64,000 nucleotides of DNA from Pseudomonadota bacterium (lineage in GTDB: Bacteria > Pseudomonadota > Gammaproteobacteria > Burkholderiales > Burkholderiaceae_E). Where the stretch lies: assembly GCA_023388075.1 (NCBI GenBank), contig JAEWGX010000111.1, positions 1 to 64,000 on the forward strand. Direction: 5' to 3'. The position numbers were made by a program, and so were the translations under genes. The stretch's first letter is position 1. Every line of letters begins with the position of its first letter. The notes under the pieces were generated by a model. That model did not search any database. It had not been told where the DNA came from and saw nothing but the letters and a program-made list of their open reading frames with translations. Shown here one piece after another: positions 17,156 through 25,786 of the stretch.

Positions 17156-17623
17156 CTACATGCCGTGGCGCCGATGCCAGGCCGCCAGCGATTCGCGGGG
17201 ATAGGCGTCGAAGCGCTCGTCGCCATCGCGGATATCCGGCTGCACCCAGCCGGCCATCGAGCCCAGCATGATATGGACCCGCTCCGGCGGCAGGGGCAGC
17301 GGCGTGTCGATCGCGCTCGCGTGGGGATGGACCAGGTCCGGCCAGGTCGGATCGTAGAGCCACAGCGCGCTGCCGCATCGGCTGCAGAAGTGGCGCTGGC
17401 CGCTGCTGGTGCTGCCGTCCTCCATGCGGGCGCGATACACCGACAGGTGCTCGCGACCCTGGACCTCCAGGGTCTCGTGGCGCGCACCCAGGTTGACCGC
17501 GTAGCCGCCGCCCCCCGCAGTCTTGCGACAGATGGAGCAGTAGCACCGCATGAACGGACAGGGCTCGCCGGATTCGACGCTGAACCGCACCGCGCGGCAA
17601 TGACAGGAACCTTGCAGTTTCAT
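17156..17623 (-). CDS. GFA-family (glutathione-dependent formaldehyde-activating enzyme-like) protein
   Basis: A 155-residue zinc protein with the GFA/CENP-V fold. The zinc ligands are Cys7 and Cys9 in SCHCRAV, Cys27, Cys29 and Cys32 in MRCYCSICRK, and Cys80 and Cys83 in FCSRCGSALW. The family name comes from Gfa of Paracoccus, but most members have no proven formaldehyde activity, so the substrate is left open. It diverges from the phosphofructokinase gene across 190 bp. Confidence 0.88.
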   Translation of the reverse strand: MKLQGSCHCRAVRFSVESGEPCPFMRCYCSICRKTAGGGGYAVNLGARHETLEVQGREHLSVYRARMEDGSTSSGQRHFCSRCGSALWLYDPTWPDLVHPHASAIDTPLPLPPERVHIMLGSMAGWVQPDIRDGDERFDAYPRESLAAWHRRHGM

Positions 17624-17675
17624 GCTCCTCTCCAGACGGGTCGGCGCTCCGGCGAGGGACGTGCCCGCCTTCGCG

Positions 17676-17693
17676 GAGGCCGGTTTCGGCCTC
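17676..17693. repeat. Short perfect hairpin in divergent gap
   Basis: GAGGCCG at 17676-17682 and CGGCCTC at 17687-17693 form a 7-bp stem with a 4-base loop between the divergent GFA and phosphofructokinase genes. A 10-base direct repeat (GCTCGCCGGC, twice) follows at 17706-17725. Either could be regulatory, but nothing shows which protein would bind. Confidence 0.3.
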
Positions 17694-17813
17694 GGCTCAT
17701 TATTTGCTCGCCGGCGCTCGCCGGCGGGAAGTCCATGTTTTGGGGGCCCCCGCCCGCGCAGGGCAACGCCGATCGGCGCACAATGACGTCTTCAGGGCCC
17801 AACGGAGGAACCC

Positions 17814-19043
17814 ATGGCGTCTTCGGACCGGATCCTCATCGCGCAGGGTGGCGGGCCCACCGCCGTCATCAACCAGTCGCTGGTGGGCGTCGTGCTTCAG
17901 GCGCGCTTTCACGCCGGGATCGAACGGATCTACGGCGCGCGCCACGGTGTGCGCGGCATCGTCGACGAGGACCTGTGCGACCTCGCCCAGGAGACCGTCC
18001 AGAACCTGGAGCGGGTGGCGCTCGCGCCTTCGGCGGCGCTCGGGTCCACCCGGGACAAGCCGGACGAGGCCTACTGCCGCGAGATCTTCGCGGTGCTGAA
18101 GGCCCATGGCATCACCCGCTTCTTCTACATCGGCGGCAACGACTCCGCCGACACCGTCCGGATCGTGAGCGAGCAGGCGGCGAAGGTGGGCTACGGGCTG
18201 CGCTGCATCCACATTCCCAAGACGATCGACAACGACCTGGTGGACAACGATCACACGCCGGGCTATCCGTCGGCGGCGCGCTTCGTCGTGCAGGCCTTCG
18301 CCGGCGCCAACCTGGACAACGCGGCGTTGCCCGGGGTCTACGTGGCGGTGGTGATGGGGCGCAATGCAGGCTTCCTGACGGCGGCAGCGGCGCTCGCGCG
18401 GCGGTATCCCGACGACGGGCCGCACCTCGTCTACCTGCCCGAACGCGCCTTCGACATGGCGCGGTTCCTGTCCGAGGTGAAGGAGGTTCACCAGCGCCTG
18501 GGCCGCTGCGTGGTGGCGGTCTCCGAAGGCGTCCACGACAAGGACGGCCGATTGATCGGGGAGGGCGCGGGCGGATCGCACGGCGCGGCCGAGAAGGACC
18601 CGCACGGCAATGTCCAGCTCTCCGGCAGCGGCGCGCTCGCGGACGTGCTGTGCGACCGGATCAAGGCTGACCTCGGCATCAAGCGCGTGCGCGGAGACAC
18701 CTTCGGCTACCTGCAGCGCTCGTTCGTCGGCTGCGTCTCGGACGTGGACCGCCGAGAGGCGCGCGAGGCGGGCGAGAAGGCCGTCCAGCTCGCCATGCAA
18801 GGCGGCGCCGACGGCTCGGTGACCATCCGGCGGGTGGGCGACTACGCGGTGGACTACCGCCTGGCAGCGCTCGCCGACATCGCCGGCCGTACCCGGCGGA
18901 TGGACGACGCGTTCATCGCCCCGTCGGGCGTCGACGTGACCGACGCATTCCGCAACTACCTGCGCCCGCTGCTCGGCTCGGACCTGCCCGAGGCCGCGCG
19001 GCTGCGGATGGCCCCGGTGCCCCGCCTGCGCAACGCTCGCTGA
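17814..19043 (+). CDS. pfp: 6-phosphofructokinase, probably pyrophosphate-dependent
   Basis: The 409-residue enzyme has the PFK motifs QGGGPTAVIN at 11-20, GGNDSADT at 107-114 and IPKTIDND at 134-141. Lys in PKTIDND and a non-Gly residue in the GGND position are the features that separate PPi-dependent from ATP-dependent PFKs, so this is read as a reversible diphosphate:fructose-6-phosphate phosphotransferase. It would save ATP in glycolysis or run in the gluconeogenic direction. The ribosome site GGAGG lies just before the ATG. The hemerythrin gene follows after 17 bases. Confidence 0.88.
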   Translation: MASSDRILIAQGGGPTAVINQSLVGVVLQARFHAGIERIYGARHGVRGIVDEDLCDLAQETVQNLERVALAPSAALGSTRDKPDEAYCREIFAVLKAHGITRFFYIGGNDSADTVRIVSEQAAKVGYGLRCIHIPKTIDNDLVDNDHTPGYPSAARFVVQAFAGANLDNAALPGVYVAVVMGRNAGFLTAAAALARRYPDDGPHLVYLPERAFDMARFLSEVKEVHQRLGRCVVAVSEGVHDKDGRLIGEGAGGSHGAAEKDPHGNVQLSGSGALADVLCDRIKADLGIKRVRGDTFGYLQRSFVGCVSDVDRREAREAGEKAVQLAMQGGADGSVTIRRVGDYAVDYRLAALADIAGRTRRMDDAFIAPSGVDVTDAFRNYLRPLLGSDLPEAARLRMAPVPRLRNAR

Positions 19044-19060
19044 GCCCGAGAGGAGATCCG

Positions 19061-19558
19061 ATGGCCACCGACGCCCCCCTGCTTGCCCTCGCCGAAGTCC
19101 ATGGCCGCCTGCTGCGCCACTGCGCCTCGCTGACCCGGCTGCATGCGATGGTCGCCGGCGGCGGCGCGGACCATGCGGCGCGGACCCTGGCCGCCGAGCT
19201 GCGGCGCGAGTTCGACCTCGCCACGGCGCGACTGCATCGGGACGAGGAGCGCGCGCTCTTTCCGGCGCTCCTCGAGTCGATGGCCGGCTCGGATGCCGTC
19301 TGCATCCGGCAGATGGTGGATGCCCGCGCCGAAGAGCACCGCGAGATCGAATCGCGCTGGCTCCGGCTCGACCAGTGGCTGCAGGCAGTGGAAGCCGGCC
19401 AGACCGCGCTGCCGCAGCCCGGCACGTTGGAGGCCTTCGTCGCGTTGTGCCAGGCGCACCTGGAGCAGGAGGACGGCGAGCTCCTGCCGATGGCGGAGCG
19501 GCTGCTGTCGGATGATGCCCTGGAGGAGATCGCCGAGGCGATGCAACGCGGGCGCTAG
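19061..19558 (+). CDS. Hemerythrin domain protein
   Basis: The 165-residue helical protein has the spaced His/Glu pattern of a hemerythrin-like di-iron site: His14, His59 with Glu63 (LHRDEERALFP), His93 (EEHREIE), His133 and Glu137 (AHLEQEDGELLP). It may bind oxygen or nitric oxide, or handle iron. A strong GAGGAGA site precedes the ATG. The short spacing to the phosphofructokinase gene suggests one transcript, which would link it to energy metabolism under low oxygen; that link is an inference. Confidence 0.87.
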   Translation: MATDAPLLALAEVHGRLLRHCASLTRLHAMVAGGGADHAARTLAAELRREFDLATARLHRDEERALFPALLESMAGSDAVCIRQMVDARAEEHREIESRWLRLDQWLQAVEAGQTALPQPGTLEAFVALCQAHLEQEDGELLPMAERLLSDDALEEIAEAMQRGR

Positions 19559-19584
19559 GAGACCACTCCTGCGGCCCGGGCTCT

Positions 19585-21291
19585 CTAGGGGGCGGTCGCT
19601 TCGGGGGGCGCCCTGAACATCACGCGGGAGATCAGGACCACCGGGATGATCCCGATCGCCACGATCGCGAGCGACGGCAGCGCCGCTTCCGCGAGCCGCT
19701 CGTCCTGTGAAAGATGCAGCGTGATCACGGCGAGCGTGTCGAAGTTGAACGGACGCAGCATCAGCGTCGCGGGCAGCTCCTTCATCACGTCGATGAGCAC
19801 CAGCATCCACGCGACCATCGCGGCCCTGCCGAGCAGGGGAACGTGCACGCGACGGAACACGGCCAGGCGTCCCGCGCCGAGGGTGCGGGCGGCGGCATCC
19901 AGGTTCGGCGTGATCCGCTGCATGCTGGCCTCGATGCCGCCATAGGCCACCGCGAAGAACCGCAGCATGTAGGCGTAGAGCACGCCGACGATCGTGCCGG
20001 TCAGCACCGGCGTGGCGAGGTCGAGCGCCCGCGTGACGGCCTGGTCCACCGCCGCCATCGGCCAGAGGATCGCGAGCGCAACCACGGCGCCGGGCACCGC
20101 GTAGCCGAAGCGCAGGCCGGTCGCCGTGGCGGTCACCAGCCGTCCCTGCAGGCGTTCGCCGAAGCGGGCGGCGTAGACGAACCCGATCGCCACGGCCAGG
20201 GTGAGCGTCGCCCCGAAGAGACCGGCGATGAAGCTGTTCGCCGCCCAGGCCCAGAAGCGATCCAGCGTCGGTGTCATCTCGGGCTCGCGGGCGAGCAGCC
20301 AGAGCAGCCCTCCGGTCGGGATCGCGAATCCCGCCAGCACCGGGATCGACAATCCGGCGCCGAGCAGCCAGCCGCGCCATCCGGGCACCCGCTCCGGCGG
20401 CCAGGGCCGCGGCGTGCGGGAGGTCACCTGCATCGCGCGGCCGCGCGCATGCCGCTCGACCAGGTGCACCACCGCGACCGCCGCGAGGAGCACCACGGCC
20501 AGTACCAGGGCCGCGCTGCGGCTGCCGAGGGCGAACCAGGCCTTGTAGATGCCCGCGGAGAACGTGGTGAGCCCGAAGTAGTAGGTGGCGCCGACGTCGG
20601 CCAGGGTCTCCATCAGCACCAGCATGGCGCCGGCGACGATCGACGGCATGATCAGCGGTCGCACCACCCGGAAGAACACCTTCCAGCGCGACTGGCCGAG
20701 CAGGCGGGCCGATTCCACGGCCGATCCGGACACCTCCGCGATCGCGGTGCGGGTGATCAGGTAGACGTACGGGTAGAGCACGAAGGAGAACAGCACGACA
20801 GCGCCGGCGATCGATCGGATGTCAGGCAGGCGTCCCTCGAAGCCGAGCGAGACGCGCATCCAGCGCTGGACCGGGCCGCTGTATTGCAGCAGGTCGGTGT
20901 AGGCGTAGGCGATGACGTAGGTGGGCATCGCCAGGGGCAGCACCAGCATCCAAGCGAGCGTTCGGCGCCAGGGGAAGTCGTAGCGCTCGATGCACCAGGC
21001 GCACGCCACCCCGAGCGCGACGCTGCCCGCGAGCGTGCCAGCGGCGAGCAGCGCGGTCACCTCGATCGTCTCCAGCAGCACGGTGCGGGCCAGGTGCGCG
21101 AGCACGTCGGCCTCGAAGGTGACGAGCGCGGTCACCACCAGCGCCACCAGGGGCACCAGCAGCAGCACGCCGATGGCGAGCACCACGCCGCCCGCGCTGC
21201 GCGGCGAGCGCGGACCGATCATCGCCCAGGAGGAGGCTTGCCCAGGCGGCGTCGCGTCCAGCGTCGTCGCCTGGATTACATTTGACGTCAT
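19585..21291 (-). CDS. fbpB: Ferric-iron ABC transporter permease (FbpB-like)
   Basis: A permease with two fused binding-protein-dependent transport domains and about twelve membrane helices, as in FbpB/FutB/SfuB. The coupling EAA-like loops are visible near SARLLGQSRWKVFFRVVRPLIMPS and DAAARTLGAGRLAVFRRVHVPLLG. It would move ferric iron delivered by the periplasmic protein encoded at 22499-23566. The start is uncertain: ATG at 21291 is given (568 residues). ATG at 21222 (545 residues) would leave 85 bp for a promoter before the divergent ATPase gene and is equally credible. Neither has a good ribosome site. Confidence 0.88.
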   Translation of the reverse strand: MTSNVIQATTLDATPPGQASSWAMIGPRSPRSAGGVVLAIGVLLLVPLVALVVTALVTFEADVLAHLARTVLLETIEVTALLAAGTLAGSVALGVACAWCIERYDFPWRRTLAWMLVLPLAMPTYVIAYAYTDLLQYSGPVQRWMRVSLGFEGRLPDIRSIAGAVVLFSFVLYPYVYLITRTAIAEVSGSAVESARLLGQSRWKVFFRVVRPLIMPSIVAGAMLVLMETLADVGATYYFGLTTFSAGIYKAWFALGSRSAALVLAVVLLAAVAVVHLVERHARGRAMQVTSRTPRPWPPERVPGWRGWLLGAGLSIPVLAGFAIPTGGLLWLLAREPEMTPTLDRFWAWAANSFIAGLFGATLTLAVAIGFVYAARFGERLQGRLVTATATGLRFGYAVPGAVVALAILWPMAAVDQAVTRALDLATPVLTGTIVGVLYAYMLRFFAVAYGGIEASMQRITPNLDAAARTLGAGRLAVFRRVHVPLLGRAAMVAWMLVLIDVMKELPATLMLRPFNFDTLAVITLHLSQDERLAEAALPSLAIVAIGIIPVVLISRVMFRAPPEATAP

Positions 21292-21307
21292 GGATTCGGA
21301 ATCAGCC

Positions 21308-22468
21308 ATGAGCCTTGCACGGCCGCCGGAAGGCGGCAACGGTGCCCACATCCCGGCCCACCTGCGGGTGGACCACCTTTGCGTGGCCTACCCGGGCGCC
21401 GCCGCGGCGACGGTGGAGGATGTCTCCATCACGCTTGCCCGCGGGGAGATCGGCTGCCTGCTCGGAGCCTCCGGCTGCGGCAAGACGACCGTGCTGCGGG
21501 CGCTCGCCGGCTTCCTGGCGCCGCGGGCCGGCGTGATCGAGCTGGCCGGGCGCCGGCTTGCCACCGCGAAGGGCAGCCTCCCCCCGGAGGCCCGCAACAT
21601 CGGCATGGTCTTCCAGGACTTCGCGTTGTTCCCACACCTGACGGTGGCTGCCAACATCGGCTTCGGCATCGACCGGCTGAAGGCGGACACGCGGCGCGAC
21701 CGCGTGGCGCGCATGCTCGAGCTGACCGGCCTGCAGGCCGAGGCCGCGCACTATCCCCACGAGCTGTCCGGCGGCCAGCAGCAGCGCGTGGCGCTGGCGC
21801 GGGCGCTGGCGCCGCAGCCGGAGCTGCTGCTCCTGGACGAACCGTTCTCCAGCCTGGACGCCGAGCTGCGCGAGCGCCTGTCGCTGGAGGTGAGGCGCAT
21901 TCTCGAGGCGACCGGCACCACGGCGATCCTGGTCACCCACGACCAGCGCGAGGCGTTCGCGATGAGCGACACCATCGGCGTGATGAGACGCGGCCGGATC
22001 GAGCAGTGGGACACGCCCTACAACCTCTACCACCGGCCCGGCACCCGCTATGTCGCCGACTTCATCGGGGAGGGTGTGTTCATCTCCGGCCGGCAGGTGG
22101 ACAGCCTCGATGGCGACCACAGCCACGTGGAAACCGAGCTCGGTTTCATCACCCCGCCGGACCGGTGCGGCCATCGGCACGCCGAGCCGCGGACGGTCGA
22201 CGTGCTGCTGCGCCCGGACGACGTCATCCATGACGATGCTTCCGCGATCCTCGCCCGGGTGGTGCGCAAGGCGTTTCGCGGCGCAGAGTACCTGTACACG
22301 CTGCGCCTGCCGTCGGGGCAGGAGATCTTCGCGCTGGTGCCGAGCCATCACGACCATGGCGTCGGCGAGTCCATCGGCATCCGCCTCGACACCGAGCACG
22401 TGGTCACGTTCCCGGCAGTCCCCGGCGGCAGCGGACCCACCAAGGCGACCAGCGTCCCCGGGCGATAG
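21308..22468 (+). CDS. fbpC: Ferric-iron ABC transporter ATP-binding protein (FbpC-like)
   Basis: The 386-residue ATPase has Walker A GASGCGKTT at 53-61, signature LSGGQQQRVALARAL, Walker B LLLLDEPFSSLD, and a C-terminal TOBE-like extension as in FbpC/PotA-type ATPases. It would power the permease encoded on the opposite strand. An alternative in-frame ATG at 21290 overlaps the divergent permease start. Transcription must begin in or very close to the permease coding sequence if the long permease start is used. Confidence 0.9.
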   Translation: MSLARPPEGGNGAHIPAHLRVDHLCVAYPGAAAATVEDVSITLARGEIGCLLGASGCGKTTVLRALAGFLAPRAGVIELAGRRLATAKGSLPPEARNIGMVFQDFALFPHLTVAANIGFGIDRLKADTRRDRVARMLELTGLQAEAAHYPHELSGGQQQRVALARALAPQPELLLLDEPFSSLDAELRERLSLEVRRILEATGTTAILVTHDQREAFAMSDTIGVMRRGRIEQWDTPYNLYHRPGTRYVADFIGEGVFISGRQVDSLDGDHSHVETELGFITPPDRCGHRHAEPRTVDVLLRPDDVIHDDASAILARVVRKAFRGAEYLYTLRLPSGQEIFALVPSHHDHGVGESIGIRLDTEHVVTFPAVPGGSGPTKATSVPGR

Positions 22469-22498
22469 TCAGCGGCCCGCCCCGCCGGGGGCGCGGCG

Positions 22499-23566
22499 CT
22501 ACTTGTAGCCGACCTTGTCGAGCAGCTTCTGGGCATCCGCGGCCCGGGCGGCCATCTGGTCTGTGGGCATCGTATCGGCCTTGAAGGAGCCGAGCGATGC
22601 GAGGGTTTCATTGCCGGCGTCCACGTTCCTGACCACCGGCCACTCGTTGTTGCCATTGGCGAAGTAGCGCTGCGCGTCGTCGGTGGCGAGGTACTCCAGG
22701 AACCTGACCGCCGTCTCCTTGTGGGGCGCATGCCGCGCGACCGCCCCGCCGGCGAGGTTCATGTGCGCGCCGGCGCCATCCTGGTTGGGCCACACCATCG
22801 CGACCTTGGAGACCACTTCCTTGTCCTCCGGCTTGTCCGAGCGAAGCAGGCGCACCCAATAGTAGCTGTTGGTCAGCGCGACCTGGCATTCGCCGCTCGC
22901 GACCGCGCGGATCTGGTCGGTGTCGCCGCCCTTGGGGGCACGGGCCATGTTGGCGACGTAGCCGGAGAGCAGCTGCTCGGTCTTCTCGATGCCGTGGCGC
23001 ACGATCATCGAGCCGAACAGCGACAGGTTGTAGGGGTGGCTGCCGGAGCGCGTGCAGACCTTGCCCTTGTTCTTCGGGTCCGCGAGCGACTCATAGGTGG
23101 CCACGTTCCCGGGCTCGACCTTCTCCTTGTTGTAGACGATCACGCGAGCGCGGCTGGAGAAGCCGAACCAGCTGTTGTCGCTGGCGCGGAAGTGCGCCGG
23201 GATCCTTTCGGCCAGCACCTTGGAGTCCACCGGCTGGAACAGGCCGTCGCGCTGCGCGTTGGTGAGGCGGGTGGCGTCGACCAGCAGGACCACGTCGGCG
23301 GGGCTGCGGTCGCCCTCGGCCTTGAGCCGCTCCAGCAACGGCTGGTCGCCCATCTCGATCCGGTTGATCCTGACCCCGGTCAGCTTGGTGAAGCCGCCGT
23401 AGAGCTGCTCGTCGGTCTGGTAGTGACGCGCGGAATAGACGTTGAGCACTTTCTCCTGCGCGGTGGCATGGGTGGCGTGGCCCGAGAGTCCGACCGCGGC
23501 CACCAGAGCCGCGGCGAGCGAAGTACGACGGCGCGCCAAGGCGCGTGGCACCGATGCGTTGTACAC
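22499..23566 (-). CDS. fbpA: Periplasmic ferric-iron binding protein (FbpA/FutA family)
   Basis: The 355-residue protein starts with a signal peptide (basic ALARRRTSLAA, hydrophobic AALVAAVGLSG, cleavage near THATA-QE). The mature part matches iron-binding proteins of the FbpA/IdiA/FutA type: VLNVYSARHY near the start and the NSYYWVRLL tyrosine pair that ligates iron. The start is GTG with AGGAG upstream. A Fur-box candidate lies about 56 bp before the start. The gene faces the ATPase gene tail to tail. Confidence 0.92.
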   Translation of the reverse strand: MYNASVPRALARRRTSLAAALVAAVGLSGHATHATAQEKVLNVYSARHYQTDEQLYGGFTKLTGVRINRIEMGDQPLLERLKAEGDRSPADVVLLVDATRLTNAQRDGLFQPVDSKVLAERIPAHFRASDNSWFGFSSRARVIVYNKEKVEPGNVATYESLADPKNKGKVCTRSGSHPYNLSLFGSMIVRHGIEKTEQLLSGYVANMARAPKGGDTDQIRAVASGECQVALTNSYYWVRLLRSDKPEDKEVVSKVAMVWPNQDGAGAHMNLAGGAVARHAPHKETAVRFLEYLATDDAQRYFANGNNEWPVVRNVDAGNETLASLGSFKADTMPTDQMAARAADAQKLLDKVGYK

Positions 23567-23621
23567 GTGAAGGCTCCTGTTCCCTGGGGCGGCTCGGTGC
23601 CGCCGGATCCGGTTGTGAAAC

Positions 23622-23639
23622 GAGAATGGTTATCGTATC
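23622..23639 (-). promoter_or_regulatory. Candidate Fur box upstream of fbpA
   Basis: Read on the minus strand, the 18 bases GATACGATAACCATTCTC match the 19-base Fur consensus at about 15 positions if one base is skipped. The site is about 56 bp before the fbpA start, where iron-repressed promoters normally carry it. Iron repression of the transporter is the natural reading; no other site of this quality was seen near the permease/ATPase starts. Confidence 0.6.
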
Positions 23640-23700
23640 AGGTCGGGATCCGAGAGGCAGCATGGGCGGCCCGGGATAGCAGGCTTCTTCGAGCCGGGCG

Positions 23701-25764
23701 TCAACGTGCGGGCCTGGCCGCAGCGAAATCCAGGAACCATTGGATCACGCCGGGATTGGACATCGAGTCGCGGTTGACCGCCTTCTCCACCGGATGACCG
23801 AGGAGAATGCGCTTGATCGGCACTTCCAGCTTCTTCCCCGTGAGCGTGCGCGGCACCTCGGGGATGGCATAGACCTCGTCGGGGACGTGGCGCGGCGAGA
23901 GACGGTTGCGGATCGCCTCGGCCAGGCGCCGGCGCAGCCCGTCGTCGACGCCGGTCTCGCCGCGAGCCGCCGCGGCGCCGGAGGGAGCGGCCGCTGCGCC
24001 GGCCGGTCCGGCCAGCACCACGAACAGGGCGAGGAACGACGGGCGGCCAAGGTACTCCAGGTCGATCGCGACCGCGTCCACGATCTCGTCGAAGTCCTCC
24101 ACCACCCGGTAGAGCTCGCTCGTGCCCATGCGGATGCCGTGCCGGTTGATGGTGGAATCGCTGCGGCCGTAGATGCGGGCGGTCACCGATTCGGGCCGCT
24201 CGATCAGCTCCAGCCAGTCGCCGTGCTGCCAGACGCCCGGCCAGGTCTCGAAATAACTGCCGTGGTAGCGGCTGCCGTCCTCGTCGCCCCAGAAGTAGAG
24301 AGGCATGCAGGGCATCGGCTCGGTACAGACGAGCTCGCCCACCTGTCCGATCTGCGGCTTGCCCTCCTCGTCGAAGGAGGCGATGGCGGCGCCGAGCGTG
24401 CGGCACTGCATCTCGCCGGCGTAGACCGGCAGGATGGGGCAGGACGTGAGGAACGCGGCGCCCGGATCGGTGCCGCCGGAGATCGAGGCGAGCAGCAGGT
24501 CCTGCTTCACGTTGCGATAGACCCAGCGGTAGGCCTCGTCGGTCAGCGGCGATCCGGTCGATCCGACGGTGCGCAGCGACTGCAGGTCGAAGGCGTTCCT
24601 GGGGACGTAGCCGGCCTTCATGCACTGGCCGATGAAGGCCGGGCTGGTGCCGAAGAAGCTGGCGCGCTCCTCGGAAGCCATCCGCCAGAGTGGCGAGAGG
24701 TCCGGGTGCCCCGGACTCCCGTCGTAGTGCACGAGCGTCGCGCCGCCGGCGAGCGCCGAGACCCAGAGATTCCACATGATCCAGCTCGTGGAGGAATACC
24801 ACATCATGCGGTCGTCGGCGTCGATGCCGAGCTGCATCGCCAGGTCCACGACACCCATCAGCAGCGCGCCGCCGTGCCCATGGACGATCGGCTTCGGCAT
24901 GCCGGTCGTCCCCGACGAGTACACGATCCGCAGGGGATGCTCGAATGGCACCGTCTCGAATGCCGGCGGCCCGGGGTCGGCGATGGCGTCGCGCCAGGCG
25001 AGCACCGGCATCGATCGTGCAGGCATGAGCGTCGCGCCGGGGTCCAGGTAGGGAACGAAGATCACTGCCTCGAGCGAGGGCAGCCGCTCGATCAGCTCGG
25101 CGAGCACGCCGTGCCGGTCGAAGGGCTTGCCGCCATAGCGGTAGCCGTCCACCGCGAACATCACCTTCGGCGTGATCTGCCGGAAGCGGTCGATGACGCT
25201 GGTCGGCCCGAGGTCGGGGGCGCAGCTCGACCACACCGCGCCCACCGAGCAGGCGCCGAGAAACGCGGAGACGGTCTCCGGAATGTTGGGCATGTAGGCG
25301 ACCACGCGGTCGCCGGGCACCACGCCGAGTGAACGCAGGCTCCGGGCGATCGATCCGGCTTCGTGGGCGAGGGTCCTCCAGGCGACCTCCCGCCGCTCGC
25401 CCGCCTCGTTGCGGAAGACGATCGCGGGACGCGTGGCGGCGTCGGCCGCGCCGGCGCGCCGCAGCAGGTGCTCCGCGTAGTTGAGCGTGGCGCCTTCGAA
25501 CCAGCGTGCCCCGGGCATCCGGCGTTGCGAGAGAATCCGCCCCGGCGGCGAGTGAAAGCGTACTTCGGCGAAGTCCGCGATTGCCAGCCAGAACGCCTCC
25601 AGGTCCGAAACCGACCAGCGCCACAGCGATTCATAGTCGTCGAACACCAGGCCGCGGTGTTGCGCCAGCCAGCTTCGAAAGCGCGTGATCGGCGCGCGTT
25701 CGATGCGCTCCTGCGTCGGGCGCCAGAGCGGGGCGGCCGCGTCCGGTGCTTGCGTCTTCTCCAT
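23701..25764 (-). CDS. Acetoacetate-CoA ligase
   Basis: The 687-residue enzyme belongs to the ANL superfamily and matches acetoacetyl-CoA synthetase over its full length. It has the ACAS_N segment FDDYESLWRWSVSDLEAFW, P-loop-like YSSGTTGMPKPIVH near residue 280, SISGGTDPGAAF, a YGRSDSTINRHGIRMGTSELY core, and TGKKLEVPIKR with the catalytic Lys. It activates acetoacetate with ATP and CoA, feeding ketone-body or polyhydroxybutyrate turnover. GAGGAGA precedes the ATG. A hydrolase gene lies 22 bp upstream on the same strand. Confidence 0.92.
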   Translation of the reverse strand: MEKTQAPDAAAPLWRPTQERIERAPITRFRSWLAQHRGLVFDDYESLWRWSVSDLEAFWLAIADFAEVRFHSPPGRILSQRRMPGARWFEGATLNYAEHLLRRAGAADAATRPAIVFRNEAGERREVAWRTLAHEAGSIARSLRSLGVVPGDRVVAYMPNIPETVSAFLGACSVGAVWSSCAPDLGPTSVIDRFRQITPKVMFAVDGYRYGGKPFDRHGVLAELIERLPSLEAVIFVPYLDPGATLMPARSMPVLAWRDAIADPGPPAFETVPFEHPLRIVYSSGTTGMPKPIVHGHGGALLMGVVDLAMQLGIDADDRMMWYSSTSWIMWNLWVSALAGGATLVHYDGSPGHPDLSPLWRMASEERASFFGTSPAFIGQCMKAGYVPRNAFDLQSLRTVGSTGSPLTDEAYRWVYRNVKQDLLLASISGGTDPGAAFLTSCPILPVYAGEMQCRTLGAAIASFDEEGKPQIGQVGELVCTEPMPCMPLYFWGDEDGSRYHGSYFETWPGVWQHGDWLELIERPESVTARIYGRSDSTINRHGIRMGTSELYRVVEDFDEIVDAVAIDLEYLGRPSFLALFVVLAGPAGAAAAPSGAAAARGETGVDDGLRRRLAEAIRNRLSPRHVPDEVYAIPEVPRTLTGKKLEVPIKRILLGHPVEKAVNRDSMSNPGVIQWFLDFAAARPAR

Positions 25765-25786
25765 CAGTCTCCTCGTCGTGCCACCG

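Noticed and set aside
17743..17752. GGGGGCCCCC palindrome upstream of the phosphofructokinase gene
   Set aside because: Too simple in such GC-rich DNA to call an operator.
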